A stretch of DNA of 64,000 bases from Patagioenas fasciata. Lineage: Eukaryota; Chordata; Aves; Columbiformes; Columbidae. Made by a program: the position numbers and the translations under genes. Numbering within the stretch: position 1 is the stretch's first letter; the number at the start of each line of letters is the position of its first letter. The stretch lies in the NCBI RefSeq assembly GCF_037038585.1, contig NW_027288732.1:2914001-2978000 (forward strand). Direction: 5' to 3'. Under the pieces are notes generated by a model. It was not told the DNA's origin. It saw only the letters and a list, made by a program, of their open reading frames with translations, and did no database searches. Below are positions 35,890-46,979 of this stretch, one piece after another.

Positions 35890-36240
35890 TGTGACCTCAC
35901 AGTCCTTTCCCAACCATGTTCCTGCTGTTGGCCTATCCCCTGCAGAGGCCGAAGTGACCTCACAGTCCCCTCCACAGCCATTGGCTTCCTACTCACCTCA
36001 AAATACCACACCCATCCATCCCCCTCCTTAGCACCCAGGACCTGACCAAGACTGAAGTGTGTTCTACACAGTCCTGCACCTGCCCCTCTTTCACTGCAGG
36101 CTGCAGACACCCATCTCCCTTCCTCTCTGTGTTCAAATTTGTCAAATATATTTTCTACTAACAATGTGAGTGAAAAGCACTCCTCACTGGAACTGCTGTA
36201 TTGATGTTAATGCCTTCTAGTAATCCCCTTTTACTTTTCT
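35890..36240. other. Noncoding stretch
   Basis: Similar in part to 11560-11740. No gene recognised. Confidence 0.4.
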
Positions 36241-36241
36241 C

Positions 36242-36287
36242 CTTTTTTTTTTTTTTTATTTTTTTTTTTTTTATTTTTTTACTATTC
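36242..36287. repeat. Poly-T tract
   Basis: Nearly pure T run with scattered A. Confidence 0.9.
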
Positions 36288-36389
36288 TTCCACCTATTCT
36301 CTCTCCAGAAACCTCTCCAAGGCAAAAATTCTGTCAAATCAGAGAAAACCTCAGGTTTGCAGAGAGCTCTCGTCTCACTCGTCTCACTG

Positions 36390-37035
36390 TCCAGCTCACG
36401 GCAGGGTGAACCAGGTGAGGTTGCTCAAGGCCTCCACACAGGTTTGCATCATCCTCAAAGGCACTGAAAGTGCACTGTGTTACATCTCAGAAGGGGAGAA
36501 TAAAGATGTTCAACAGTGTTGTCCCAAGTGCTGGTCACTGAGAGATGACACCGGTAACTGGCTGCACAGAGGACTTTGTACCACTGATGATGTTTGGGCT
36601 TGACGGTTCAGCCAACTTCCCACGTAGCATCCACTTCTTGAGCCCCATCAGCACCACTCTGGCCAGAAGGAGACCATGGCTGAGCCTTGCAAACACTCTG
36701 TACACAACATGCCTTTCTTTCCCCCATCCATTTGGGTTCAGCAATCCCTTCCTTGTCCTTCACATTCCTGGAAATGGCTGCAGGAGGACGTGTCCCATTC
36801 CCTTCCCAAGATGGGAGGAAGGGTGGCCAGCCTGTCATTCTCCCAGTTCCTATTCCTGCTCATCTTGAAGATGGGTTTGAGGTCTGAGATTTCTAAGGAC
36901 CCAAAAACCATTCTGGTTTCTATGGCCCTTTTGACATCACAACCTGGAATCACAAGAAAGGGTGACAGAGCAGACTGGAGCATTTGAAAAGATCCTGTCC
37001 AAGGCAGCTGAGATGAATCTCACTGATCCAGTGGG
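36390..37035 (-). mobile_element. CR1-like LINE fragment, reverse transcriptase region
   Basis: The minus strand shows a worn KPIFKMSRNRNWENDRLATL block. Further on, a degraded form of the catalytic FADD box reads AFEDDANLCGG near 36430-36460. It is related to the fragments at 2.4, 12, 28.8 and 38.3 kb. Confidence 0.55.
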
Positions 37036-37039
37036 GTTT

Positions 37040-37860
37040 GTTCCTGGAGTCACACACAGAAATGTCAGGGTTCTGTCAGGTGTCCACATCTGAGCTGGCC
37101 TCTTGGACTCCTTCTGCACCCAGGGATGCTCAGAGACAGAGTCTCTCCCTTTTACACATAGAGGCCATAGTCTCAGTTTCTCTCTGGCGTCCTGTTGCTA
37201 CTCCAAAGGGATGGGAGACACCTCAGCCCTGTGGTTGTCACCCTGCTCTGCACTCATCTGAGATGTCCCACATCATGTGGAATGGACATGGGGACCTCAG
37301 TTTAAGGAAGAAGATCCCATTGGGTGGTTTCCCATGGGCTGTTCCTCCCAATGTGAAGTGATCTTGAGACACTGTCTGTCCCACAGGCCTTCATGGAACC
37401 CCCAGGGTTCAAGAAGTCCAAAGTCTTCTGACACTACCCTAGGAAGATCACTGTTCTTTATAGAAGTACTGTTACAAAGGCCAGCTCTGTGACACAAGTG
37501 CCCATTGCCTGTCCCTGCCTGCGCTCACAGCACTGACACACAGCAGGACGGGGACCAAGCTGCCAGAGCACTCAGGCCTTGCACCAACACAAGGGATGAG
37601 AAGGAGAGTGGGGGAGTGGAACCAGAACAGCTCTGGAAGACCAAGTGCTGGTGCTCCCTTCCAGCTCTTTTTCCCTCCTCCCATGCACACAGGAACTGCC
37701 TCTGCACCTCCAAAAAGGCCTTCGTGAAAGGATCCCATGATAAAGAGTCAGTACAGGGCTCTTTATTTTGTTTAAAGACACAAAGAGCATGGTCAGTGAT
37801 TATAAAAGAAAAGCAGAAAAGCAATTTGAAAGGGGATGGCAGCATTATCACAATTTAAAA
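37040..37860 (-). repeat. Type A OR 3' flank left behind next to an OR remnant
   Basis: Matches the 3' flanks of the genes at 4.0 kb and 26.5 kb, including the AATAAA context and the flank frame (37472-37738). Confidence 0.6.
37762..37767 (-). terminator. Polyadenylation signal of the truncated OR remnant
   Basis: AATAAA on the minus strand in the conserved 3' flank context. It is probably not in use because the gene is truncated. Confidence 0.35.
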
Positions 37861-37919
37861 AACACCACCAAGAAAATATAGAGATGACAGGCTGCACCTA
37901 TAATTAGTTTCATTAAAAC

Positions 37920-38003
37920 TTCTATATAGAAGCAGATGGGCAGTTTGTTGCTTCATAACAGACTAAGATAAGACTTTCCACAGGACATCCTTGAGCTGCT
38001 GGT
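37920..38003 (-). pseudogene. OR14-like receptor remnant, last about 25 codons only
   Basis: The minus strand reads NQQLKDVLWK followed by a disrupted tail that aligns base by base with the end of the gene at 26.5 kb (NQELKDAVWKLMTG... CPSPSA). A TAG falls 5 codons on, and the frame shifts. Its correct 3' flank follows. Upstream, receptor sequence stops abruptly at a TTG/CAA repeat and CR1-containing duplicated sequence takes over. Confidence 0.75.
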
Positions 38004-38029
38004 TGTTGTTGTTGTTTGTTGTTGTTTTT
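38001..38029. repeat. (TTG)n microsatellite at a truncation junction
   Basis: A run of ttg units exactly where the OR remnant ends. Confidence 0.85.
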
Positions 38030-38129
38030 CTGCAGATATTCCATCTTCAAAAACATGTCCAGGGGAAAGATTCATTGAATCAGAGAGTCAGTCAGGTTTG
38101 AAGAGAGCCCTGAGCATCATCTTGTTTCA

Positions 38130-38690
38130 CTCTCTTTCCCAAAGCAGGGTGACCAGGTGAGGTTGTTCAAGGTCTCCGCTCAGCTTTGTGTCATCTGGAT
38201 CACAGCACAGAAGGAAGAATAAAGACCTTCAGCAGTTTTGGCCCAAATGCTGGTCACTGAGGGATGACACAAGTAACTGCACAGAGGACACTGCATCACA
38301 GATTATATTTGGGCTTGATATTTCAGTCAACTTCCCACCAAGCATCCAGTTCTTCAGCCCAGACAGCACCAATCCGGCTATAAGGACACCACAAGAGACC
38401 ATGTCCAAGGCCTGGCACAATTTCACACACACAACATGCGTTTCTTTCCCCTGCCCATTTTGTTTCACAAGTCCCTTTCTTTCCTTTCACGTGCCTGCAG
38501 ATGGCTGCAGGAGGACTTGTCCCATCCCCTTCCCAGGGACAGAGGCAGGCTGACCATCCTGTGACTCTCCCAACTCTCCTTCCTGCCTTTCTTGAAGATG
38601 GGTTTGATGGATGCCAGGACCTCCTCGGTTGCACTGTCATTTTGAAAACACACTCCAGAATCACAGGCAAGGCTGACATAACAGACAGGA
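38130..38690 (-). mobile_element. CR1-like LINE fragment, reverse transcriptase region
   Basis: Direct duplicate of 11790-12330, with IKPIFKKGRKESWESHRMVS on the minus strand. Confidence 0.6.
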
Positions 38691-39228
38691 AACCTCCCCT
38701 GGTGCAAATTGCAGCCATTTCCTCTTGTCCCATCACTTGCTACTTGGGAGAAGAGACCAACACCCTCCATGCTCCAACCTCCTTTCAGGCAGTTGCAGAG
38801 AGTGAGAAGGTCTCCCCTCAGCCTCCTGTTCTCGAGGCTGAGCAGCCCCAGCTCCCTCAACTGCTCCTCATCACATTTGTGCTCCAGCCCCTCAGCAGCT
38901 TCATCACCTCCTCTGCACTCTCTGTAGTGCCTCACTGTCCTTCTTATGATGAGGGACCCAAAAGTGAACATAGGATTCAAGGTGGGGCCTCACTATTGCC
39001 AAGAACAGTGGCACAATCACTACTCTAGTCCCACTGGCCACACTATCCTTGATACAAGCCAGGATGCTGGTGGCCTTTTCGGCCAGCTGGGCACACACTG
39101 GCTCATGTTCAGTTGGTGTCAGTCAACACCCCAGATCCCTTTCCACCAGGCAGCTTTTCAGCCACTCTTCCCCAAGGCTGCAGCATTCATGGGGTTGTGG
39201 AGACCCAAGTGCAGGACCCAGAATTTAC
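38691..39228 (-). mobile_element. CR1 LINE, ORF2 3' region, tail deleted
   Basis: Matches 12688-13167, but the CR1 tail and 3' UTR (present there at 12471-12687) are missing. The element joins the preceding CR1 fragment at acagacagga/aacctcccct. The fused frame 38465-38980 is a by-product of this deletion. Confidence 0.8.
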
Positions 39229-39239
39229 GTACATGATAT

Positions 39240-40200
39240 GCATGCTCATATCTCATCCGTACAATGGAAACACTGGATTCTGACTTAGTGTCCTTGTGTT
39301 GAGGGATGAACAACCTCTCTCAGCTGGGGTGAAGGGCCAGTGCAGGAAATGGTGGTTTGGAGGGGCTAGTCTGTGATGACTGGGGAAGCTGCCCCAGGAC
39401 AGTCACATGAACATGGGCACACACCAGACCCTGCTCTGCTGGTCCTTCAGGGCTCTCCCAGGAGACCTGGCTGGGATGGGACACTGCTGTGTGCCAGCCC
39501 TGCACACTCACACACTTCAGCTCTTCACTGGTGTTTTCTTCTCTGGGGCATTTGCCAGTTCAGCCCTCCCACCCCCTCCTGAATTGTGCCAGCCCCCTGC
39601 CCTCTCCCCAGCCCAGTCCAGCAGAGCAGCCACACTGGAACTGGTCCCACAGCAGTGGGGACCAGTGAGAATGAAGGACAGTGAGAATGTTCATCCAGCC
39701 AGCACGCTGAGAGGATCTCCAGCCCAGGCAGCTTGCAGACCCAGGTCCAGACTTGCCCCCCAGGACAGCATGAGACGTTTGGCCTAGGGGATCCTCAGGA
39801 AGGCCCTGCTGCCACAGTGCCAGGGCCACCTGCCCCAAGCTGCCACCTGCAGCAAAGGGTTTCTCTTTCCGTGTCTTTTCTGCACACATACAGTGCCCCA
39901 GTCTTCTCCTGGAACATCCCATATCCCCACAGAGCCCTTTCTCAATAGAGCTGATCTGTGCTGACCTGGCCAGCTGTTCCTGCACCCCTTTCCCATGCTC
40001 CATACAGCCCCGAGCTGGTGGTGCTGCTCAGCAGAGCAAGTGGGCTGTGGTGCCCAGGGCCATGGGGTGAGTCCGCAGACTCATACTGGTCAGGATGGGA
40101 GGAAGACCCAGCTCAGGGTGGCTCCTGCTCACTCAGCACACAGACATGGCTCTTGCAGCTCCACAGATCTCAGAGAGACCAAACAAGTCAGTGCAGGGTC
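39240..40200 (-). repeat. 3' flank of the OR pseudogene at 40.4 kb, type C duplicated block
   Basis: Collinear with 13200-14140. No gene supported. Confidence 0.6.
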
Positions 40201-40201
40201 C

Positions 40202-40207
40202 TTTATT
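40202..40207 (-). terminator. Probable polyadenylation signal of the OR pseudogene
   Basis: AATAAA on the minus strand, 150 bases past the stop. The context is as at 14142-14147. Confidence 0.45.
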
Positions 40208-40356
40208 TCATTTAAACACACAGAGAGTATGGCTCTTTATTCACACAAACACTACGGGACACACCAGACAGGTAGATATGGACACAGCCATAAGAAGACA
40301 AATAATGTTTGAACTAGTAGTGCGTAATATTACAAGTGACATGCAGAAGAAGAAGG

Positions 40357-41298
40357 TCAATTCATTACTGCTTTAGAAAAGCGAACAGTCATCAGTTTCC
40401 CTATAGACTCCTTCAGTTCCCTGTTCCTCATGCTGTAGATGAGGGGGTTCACTGCTGGAGGCACCACTGAGTACAGAACAGACACCACCAGATCCAGTGA
40501 AGGGGAGGAAATGGATGGGGGCTTCAGGTGGGCAAACATGGCAGAGCTGATGAACAGAGAGACCACGGCCAGGTGAGGGAGGCAGGTGGAAAAGGCTTTG
40601 TGCTGTCCCTGCTCAGAGGGGATCCTCAGCACGGCCCTGAAGATCTGAACATAGGACAGCACAATGAACACAAAACACACAAATGCTAAACAGGCACTGA
40701 CCACAAGAAGCCCAAGTTCCCTGAGGTAGGTGTCTGAGCAGGAGAGTTTGAGGATCTGGGGGATTTCACAGAAGAAGTGGCCCAGGGCATTGCCCTTGCA
40801 CAGTGGCAGTGAAAATGTATTGGCCGTGTGCAGCAGAGCATAGAGAAACCCAGTGGCTCAGGCAGCTGCTGCCATGTGGACACAAGCTCTGCTGCCCAGG
40901 AGGGTCCCGTAGTGCAGGGGTTTGCAGATGGCAACGTAGCGGTCGTAGGACATGATGGTGAGGAGAGAATACTCTGCTGTAGCAAAGAACATGAAAAAAA
41001 AGAGCTGGGCAGCACATCCTGCGTAGGAAATGACCCTGGAATCCCACAGAGAGTTGGCCATGGATTTGGGGACAGTGATGGAGATGGAGCCCAGGTCGAG
41101 GAGGGAGAGGTTGAGCAGGAAGAAGTACATGGGGGTGTGGAGGTGCTGTTCCCAGGCTATGGTGGTGATGATGAGGCCGTTGCCCAGGAGGGCAGCCAGG
41201 TAGATGCCCAGGAAGAGCCAGAAGTGCAAGAGCTGCAGCTCCCGTATATCTCTGAATGGCAGGAGGAAGAACTGGGTGATGGAGCTGCTGTTGGACAT
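40357..41298 (-). pseudogene. OR14-like olfactory receptor with one premature stop
   Basis: The frame is otherwise complete (314 codons including the stop, ATG at 41298). At codon 147, in TM4, TGG (Trp in every paralog) is TGA at 40858-40860, cutting the product to 146 residues. Everything after the stop stays open and keeps KAFSTC and NPLIYSMRN. The protein text is most like the gene at 14.4 kb at the C-tail (LKESIGKL). In TM5 (VVSACLAF) it matches the gene at 59.2 kb. An FTDT to FRDI change is seen near the N terminus. Because the single lesion is a transition and the rest is clean, the loss is recent. A functional allele or a sequencing error cannot be excluded. Confidence 0.88.
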
Positions 41299-42640
41299 TT
41301 GCTTTTCCTGGACATGGGGCGCTGTCATGAGAAAAATAAAAAAAGAGTGAGAATCCAGGGAAGAGTTCTCTGACAAAAATAAAACCAACTCCTATAGACA
41401 CTCCCCTGTCACATACAGACACCCTTTTGTTTTTCTAGGACAACATCCTTCAGCACTGTGGCTGGAGCCCTGCTTGGTGCTGGAAAATGTGCAACCAAGA
41501 GCAGGGCCTCTGCCCATGGGCCCTCAATAAGTCAGCCCAGCTCTGCAGAAATGGGGCCATGGGAACGGTGGGGACTGTCCTGGTTCTGCTAACACAGAAG
41601 AGCTGTCAGCACTTGCTTTCCCATTCATAAGGAACAGAGATGGTGAAGGCAGTTTGGGAGTTCCAGGATTTTTACATCTCCCACCATATTCACTGCAGAG
41701 TGTTGTTGGGTGTCAGAAACCCTCAGCATTTCTGCTGGACTCAGGGACAACAGAACGAGTCCTGTGAGACCAGAGGATGCCTGTGGGTCAGTGCAGAGTG
41801 AGGGCAGCTGCTCTGTCCCTCTGTCTTGGTCCAGTTGCCCTGGGCAGACACCTTTCTGAGATGGTGCCTGATCACACTCCCATGTTACCCTGAAAAGCCA
41901 CTGGGAGCTATGGAGAAGAGGGATCCACCTCAGACCACAACATGTCTCACCCTTTCTTAAGGCCTCAGCTCCCCACATTTAGCCCAGGACACACACGGCA
42001 GATTTCACAAACCCAAAAGCATTTCATCCATAGCAGAATTTCTGCACTTCTCTGTGGTGAATTCAGATAATGCTGAAGTGCTATAGGACAGGTTTGCATC
42101 CTGGAGGAAATCTCAGAGCTTGGAAGGAAACAGCCAAGAATCCTAATGATGGCATTTGATTGAAGGAGACTCAGCTCATTCCCCAGCCCCACAGACTGCA
42201 TTGCCCACAGCCCAGAGAGCAGAGCAAAGCTGGGACACGTGTTCACATGGACACACCTGCAGGAAAGGACCCACAAGGTCAGACTGTGACTCTGCAGCTG
42301 AAACTGCCATCCCCAGAGAGCCTGAGAGCAAGAACAAGATCCCAACAGCAGTGACCCAGAGCAGGGGAGCAAGAAGGACAATGCGGTGAGGGTGGGTGTG
42401 AGAAAGGCCAGGGCAGAGGCAGCCGGGCACTCAGACAGCGTCACCCTTCCCCAGCTGTGCAGCCACCTCCCAGACACCAACATTGCCGGGCAGCTGCTCT
42501 CAGCCCCTGTGCTCTGCAGAGGAACTGGAGCTCTGGCTGCACAGGAGCTGCTTCATGCCTTGGAGCCCCCGGCCCTGAGGGCAGAGGCTTTGCTGGGTGG
42601 GACAGGAGGCCAGGAGGCTGCTCACAGGAGGGTGACTTGT
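41299..42640 (-). repeat. Truncated type II 5' flank of the OR pseudogene
   Basis: Collinear with 15390-16740, but similarity stops at about 42635, before the part that carries the first exon and donor in the 14.4 and 59.2 kb genes. The acceptor region is also altered (catgacag instead of ttgcacag). Confidence 0.6.
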
Positions 42641-43080
42641 CTCCTGATCCAGGTGGTGCTTTAGGCTGTGAAGATAATCAAAACCAGCCATTTGACTGGG
42701 GTAGTTCCATTTTACAGGTGTCACACAGGGCAGATGAAGGGAGCTCAGAACCCCAGACTCTGCTGCACAGCTGGGACTGCAGAGACTGGGAATGCAGGTG
42801 ACAGTGTGTGTCAGTGCACACCACATAAAGATTCTGGTGTCCTTTGTGCCTTTGTACCAAAGCTCAGCCTGCTCAGATTTTGAAAGGATTGCTCCAAACC
42901 CCTGTGACCCAAACCTCTACAACTGTCTCTCCTCAACAGCCTTTTACCCCAGGAAGGGGAAAACTGCCAATGCAGGCACCAAACCAATGCCCAACCTGCC
43001 TGGAGAACCAGGACAGCTGTGCCACACAACAGCAGCCTCTGAGGGAAGCTGGAGGTGACGGAATTGAAATGGTTTCAAAC
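42640..43080. other. Noncoding stretch, partly duplicated
   Basis: 42640-42790 resembles 19900-20040 and the inverted text at 1200-1390. The rest shows no gene. Confidence 0.4.
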
Positions 43081-43082
43081 CA

Positions 43083-43225
43083 AATCATAGAATCATAGAA
43101 TCACTGAGGCTGGAAAAGACCCTTAAGAACACGGAGTCCAACTGTAAATCAAACAGTGCCAAGACCACCACTAAACAGTATCCGTAAGTGCCACATCTCC
43201 AATTCTTTAAAATACCTCCAGCAAT
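43083..43225 (-). mobile_element. CR1 LINE 3' tail
   Basis: Plus-strand text starts with the inverted CR1 tail (aatcatagaatcatagaatc), then ctggaaaagacccttaagaa and ccaccactaaac. Only the last 140 bases of the element are present. Confidence 0.8.
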
Positions 43226-43229
43226 GGAA

Positions 43230-43615
43230 GCTCCAATCCTGAGCTGTCAGGACACCATTGGCTGCAGTTGGACATAAGATACTGGTCATGACTGTGAGTT
43301 CAGCCCTCGCTGGCAGAATGTCTCACACCCTCACTGAGGAGGGCAGGGGGTTGGGAGATGGGAGCACGTTTCAGTTTCCAGATCCCAGCACAGAGCCCAA
43401 ACCATCCTGCCCTTGAACTCTGGCATCCCATTTCCTGAAGATGCAAAACCGGTGGCTTTCAGTGGATAAGCATGCTAAAAGGCAAGAATTATCCTTCAAA
43501 TGTCTAGGAACGTCAGTTTTTCAAGAATGAGTTTAACATGCTTATATTTAAATATCTGTAAAATAGCATTCTGCAACTGTTGTAGCCCCTCTGGCAATGA
43601 CAATTAAATAGGTAT
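43230..43615. other. Noncoding stretch
   Basis: No gene or repeat recognised. Confidence 0.4.
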
Positions 43616-43619
43616 TGGC

Positions 43620-44790
43620 ACTATAAGGCTTCATACCCCATACACAAGCACGTATCTAAGTGGTTCAGATGAAGGGTGGTCTTGCAAAAGTCACCCTGTT
43701 CCTCCTCAGGTGCATGGACACTGCTCATGTGCCTGTGCAGAGAGTGACAGGAGCTGGGTCCCCTTCTCGGGACAGACTCCTTCCAGGAGAGACACAGACA
43801 CAGGGGGAACTCATCAGGGCTTTACGGCATTTCCCTCGGCATCAGTTTTGACATATTGGGTGCTGTCCTGTGACTGCCCTTTCTGCACAGATGATCATAC
43901 AAAGACAACCATTTAGTAAGACAGGGCCATAAAGGGGCTGTTATGGACAAGAAAGCTCACCATGAACTCTGCAGAGAGCAAAGAAGTTTATTATTATCAC
44001 CATGAAGAACCAAGAAGCTCAAGGCCTCTTCTAAAGAGTGGGAGACCCTGAGCAGCCGTGCTTGGCCATGTGTAGGTGTGGGAGAGGGTTAGGACATGTC
44101 AGGGAGAAGCAATGAGATGGCTGATGGCTTCAGTGAACCCTTCCAGCCATGTCTGAGCCCAGAAATGGAAAGCAGTTGATGTCTGCAGGTGGAGGAGGAA
44201 TAGGAGGAAGATTTTCCTGGCAATATGGAAGGAAGAAAGTCCTCTCTTGGGCTACTCATGTATGGCAGTGACATTTGCATCCTGTGGGCATGGCTGTGAC
44301 TGGGAGGTGGGGAATGGCTGCTGCTGGGGTGTTTGTGCTCAGTCATGGCCCATGAGCTGACCCTGCTCTGCTCCTCTCTTACACTGCCCACACTTCGATG
44401 GACCTCAGGAATCATCCATGAGCCTGGTAGACCCATGAACCTCCTGGAGTGATGGGTATGGATCCAAATAGAGGATTCAAGCAAGTTTGGGACTGGGACA
44501 GCTCAGGTGATTGGTGACCATTGCCAGGTGTATGAAAGAAGCTGGATGAGTTATGAGGAACTCACAGGCATTTGCAGCTCCACAGAAAACCACAGCCTTG
44601 CAGTTAAAGCAACAGCAGTTCACATAAAACCAGCTCCCAAAATACAAAACACACTGTCCGCAGGAAAAACCTTGATAAATATTTGAGAAAGATCTACCAG
44701 GTCCCAGGGGTCAGGTCTCAGCCATTCTGGAGATGAACAAGCATCAAGGGCTGACATGGCATCAGAGCCACCTCCACATGGCCCTCACCG
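43620..44790. repeat. Low-copy duplicated block, copy 3
   Basis: Direct duplicate of 20.04-21.35 kb, with the octamer ATTTGCAT at 44273-44280. Confidence 0.65.
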
Positions 44791-46920
44791 CCTGTAACCA
44801 GTGTCTCCAAGTCTTTCCTTCACCAGCCTCCAGGGACAGGGACCTGCACTGGTTGTTTCCTTCACAGCTGTGTCAGTGATGGCCCTTCATGGGGTCCCAA
44901 ACACCCTCAGAAACTTGGGGTTTGCTTCTGCCTTTCACTTCATGAGAGGTTTGTTCATTGTTTCAGTAGCTGCAGTTCAGGATCATGGCAGCAGAGGGCT
45001 CATTAACATCGAAAATGCTCTTACAAGCCAAGGCACTGTGCAACATTTTCCTAAAGGCTTCAAGTCTGGTGTGCACGATTAGAGAGCTTTCAGTCCAGGA
45101 CACCTCAAGAGGAATCACACAACTCTGGACCAAGAGGTGGGTGTTCCTGGGAATCTCAGGTGCCACAGCACAGCGATACTTGTGTTCAGGGAGCTGGTCA
45201 AGTGACGAATCTCCTGTTCTGTAATGGCATCTGAGTTTGCTCAGGTCACCCCTGACTTGAGCCCCATCCACTGCTGGGTGTTCTCCAGACTCCTGCCTTC
45301 AGGAACAAAGTCCCAGGACACCTTGCTGGTGAAGAGGGAGGCAAAGAAGCCATGAAGTACCCCAGTCCTGTCTGATTCTACTCTTATGAAGTTCAGCAGC
45401 AGTTCCACATTCACCCTGTCTGTTCTTTTGCTGGAAATGAAGCAGTGTCAGCTCATCTTGCTGCCCTCAGCCTCCCCTTCTGGGATCAAGTCCGGGGCAG
45501 CTTTGTCATCATCCCCACATCCGTGGCCAAGGTTTCTAAATTCCTCCTTTGCAGCTTCCCCTGCTTCCACCTCCTGTGTGCTGCCTTTGTGCTCTGCAGC
45601 TCCATCAGTTCAAAGGAGTAGCCTCATGAGATAAATGCTTCTTTTCATGGGTACTTGGAGAGATCATTCTTGTGCTTGGAGCAGCCTGTCCTATAAGGCT
45701 GATCAGATTTCCTGAGCTCCTTCACCCTCCATGACTTTACCACATCACCAGCTCTACCTGCCATCCCCTAGTATGTCAAAGTCTTCTCCTCTGGAGCCCA
45801 CCAGCCTGTGCTCTGCTGCTGTCATTCCTCTCTCCCCTCTGGTGCCTGGGACCCCACTGTGTCCTGGTCACAACAGCCAAGATGGACACTCATGTTCACA
45901 TCCCTCACCATCTCTTCCTTCTTCGTTGGTACCAGATCCAGGTGAGCATCACCCTTGTTGGCCCATCAGGCAGCTCTCTTAAGCATTTGGCCCAAGATCC
46001 TTTGGACTGTTGGCACCTGCAGCTTTGCCTGGCCAGTGACTGTCACGGCAATTACAGTGCCCCATAGGAACCTGCTCATTGACTGGAGACTTTCATGCGT
46101 TGCTGAAAGAAGATCTTTACAATTTCTTCTTCACGATCAATTATTTTGTAACATCCAACGCACTGTCACCCTGTGCTGGGTTTATGGCAAAGTCTTGGAA
46201 CGGGGGGTGGGTGTGGTTGTGCTACAGTTCTCACCTCTCTGAGAAGACAACAGGAGTTTGACCAACGTCAGACAGAGCTGATTTCAGCTGCTCCAAAATG
46301 GACCCACTCCTTGCCAAATCTGAGCCACTCAGTGATGCTGGCAGCACCCCTGTGATATTGTATTTGAGAAAGGGTAAAAAATGCTGCACAACCGCAGGTG
46401 GGAGAGAGGAGGGAGGAAATGTGTGAGAAAAGCACTGCAGACACCAAGGTCATATCCCATAGGACCCAAGCAGGTCCCTCAGCAGGCCAAAGCTTGCTCT
46501 CCTGAAATCCTGCTCTTGGCCTTGTGATCATCTCCCAGGAGCCTCAGCTCCACTTTCTCATCCCTGACTGTTCCATCCTGATCAATTCTTTGTGGTTTGT
46601 AAGTGTGAAGTCCCACAGGGCACCTCACCCCACTGACTCCTCAGTCACCCGTGTCAGGAAGATGTTGTCAATGAACTCCAACCCCTCTTGGATGGTTGGT
46701 ACCTTGCAGATACTGGGATGTCTAAGGTCTGTCATGAGGACAGGGCCCTGGAAACATGAGGCTTCTTTCATTTGTCTGAAGGAGGCCTCATTTCATTCCT
46801 CTTCCTCATCAGAGATCCTCCAGCTGATGTCCAGTGACCACAAGACTGCCCATGTTGTTCGGCCCTCTCATGCTGACTCCTCAACCTTCAGCTGACATTG
46901 TCTGTCCCCAGGCAGAGCTC
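44790..46920 (-). mobile_element. CR1-like LINE remnant, endonuclease region (antisense), duplicate
   Basis: Same content as 21300-23200 but longer (about 200 bases more around 45300-45600). Text such as catgttcacatccctcacca and gcatcacccttgttggccca matches antisense CR1 endonuclease sequence. Confidence 0.5.
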
Positions 46921-46979
46921 CACACATCTGGTATGTACCCATCAGATAACATTGAATATTGAGAAGATGAAGTGACCAG

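Noticed and set aside
38465..38980. Frame of 171 codons on the minus strand
   Set aside because: A fusion of two CR1 fragments created by a local deletion.
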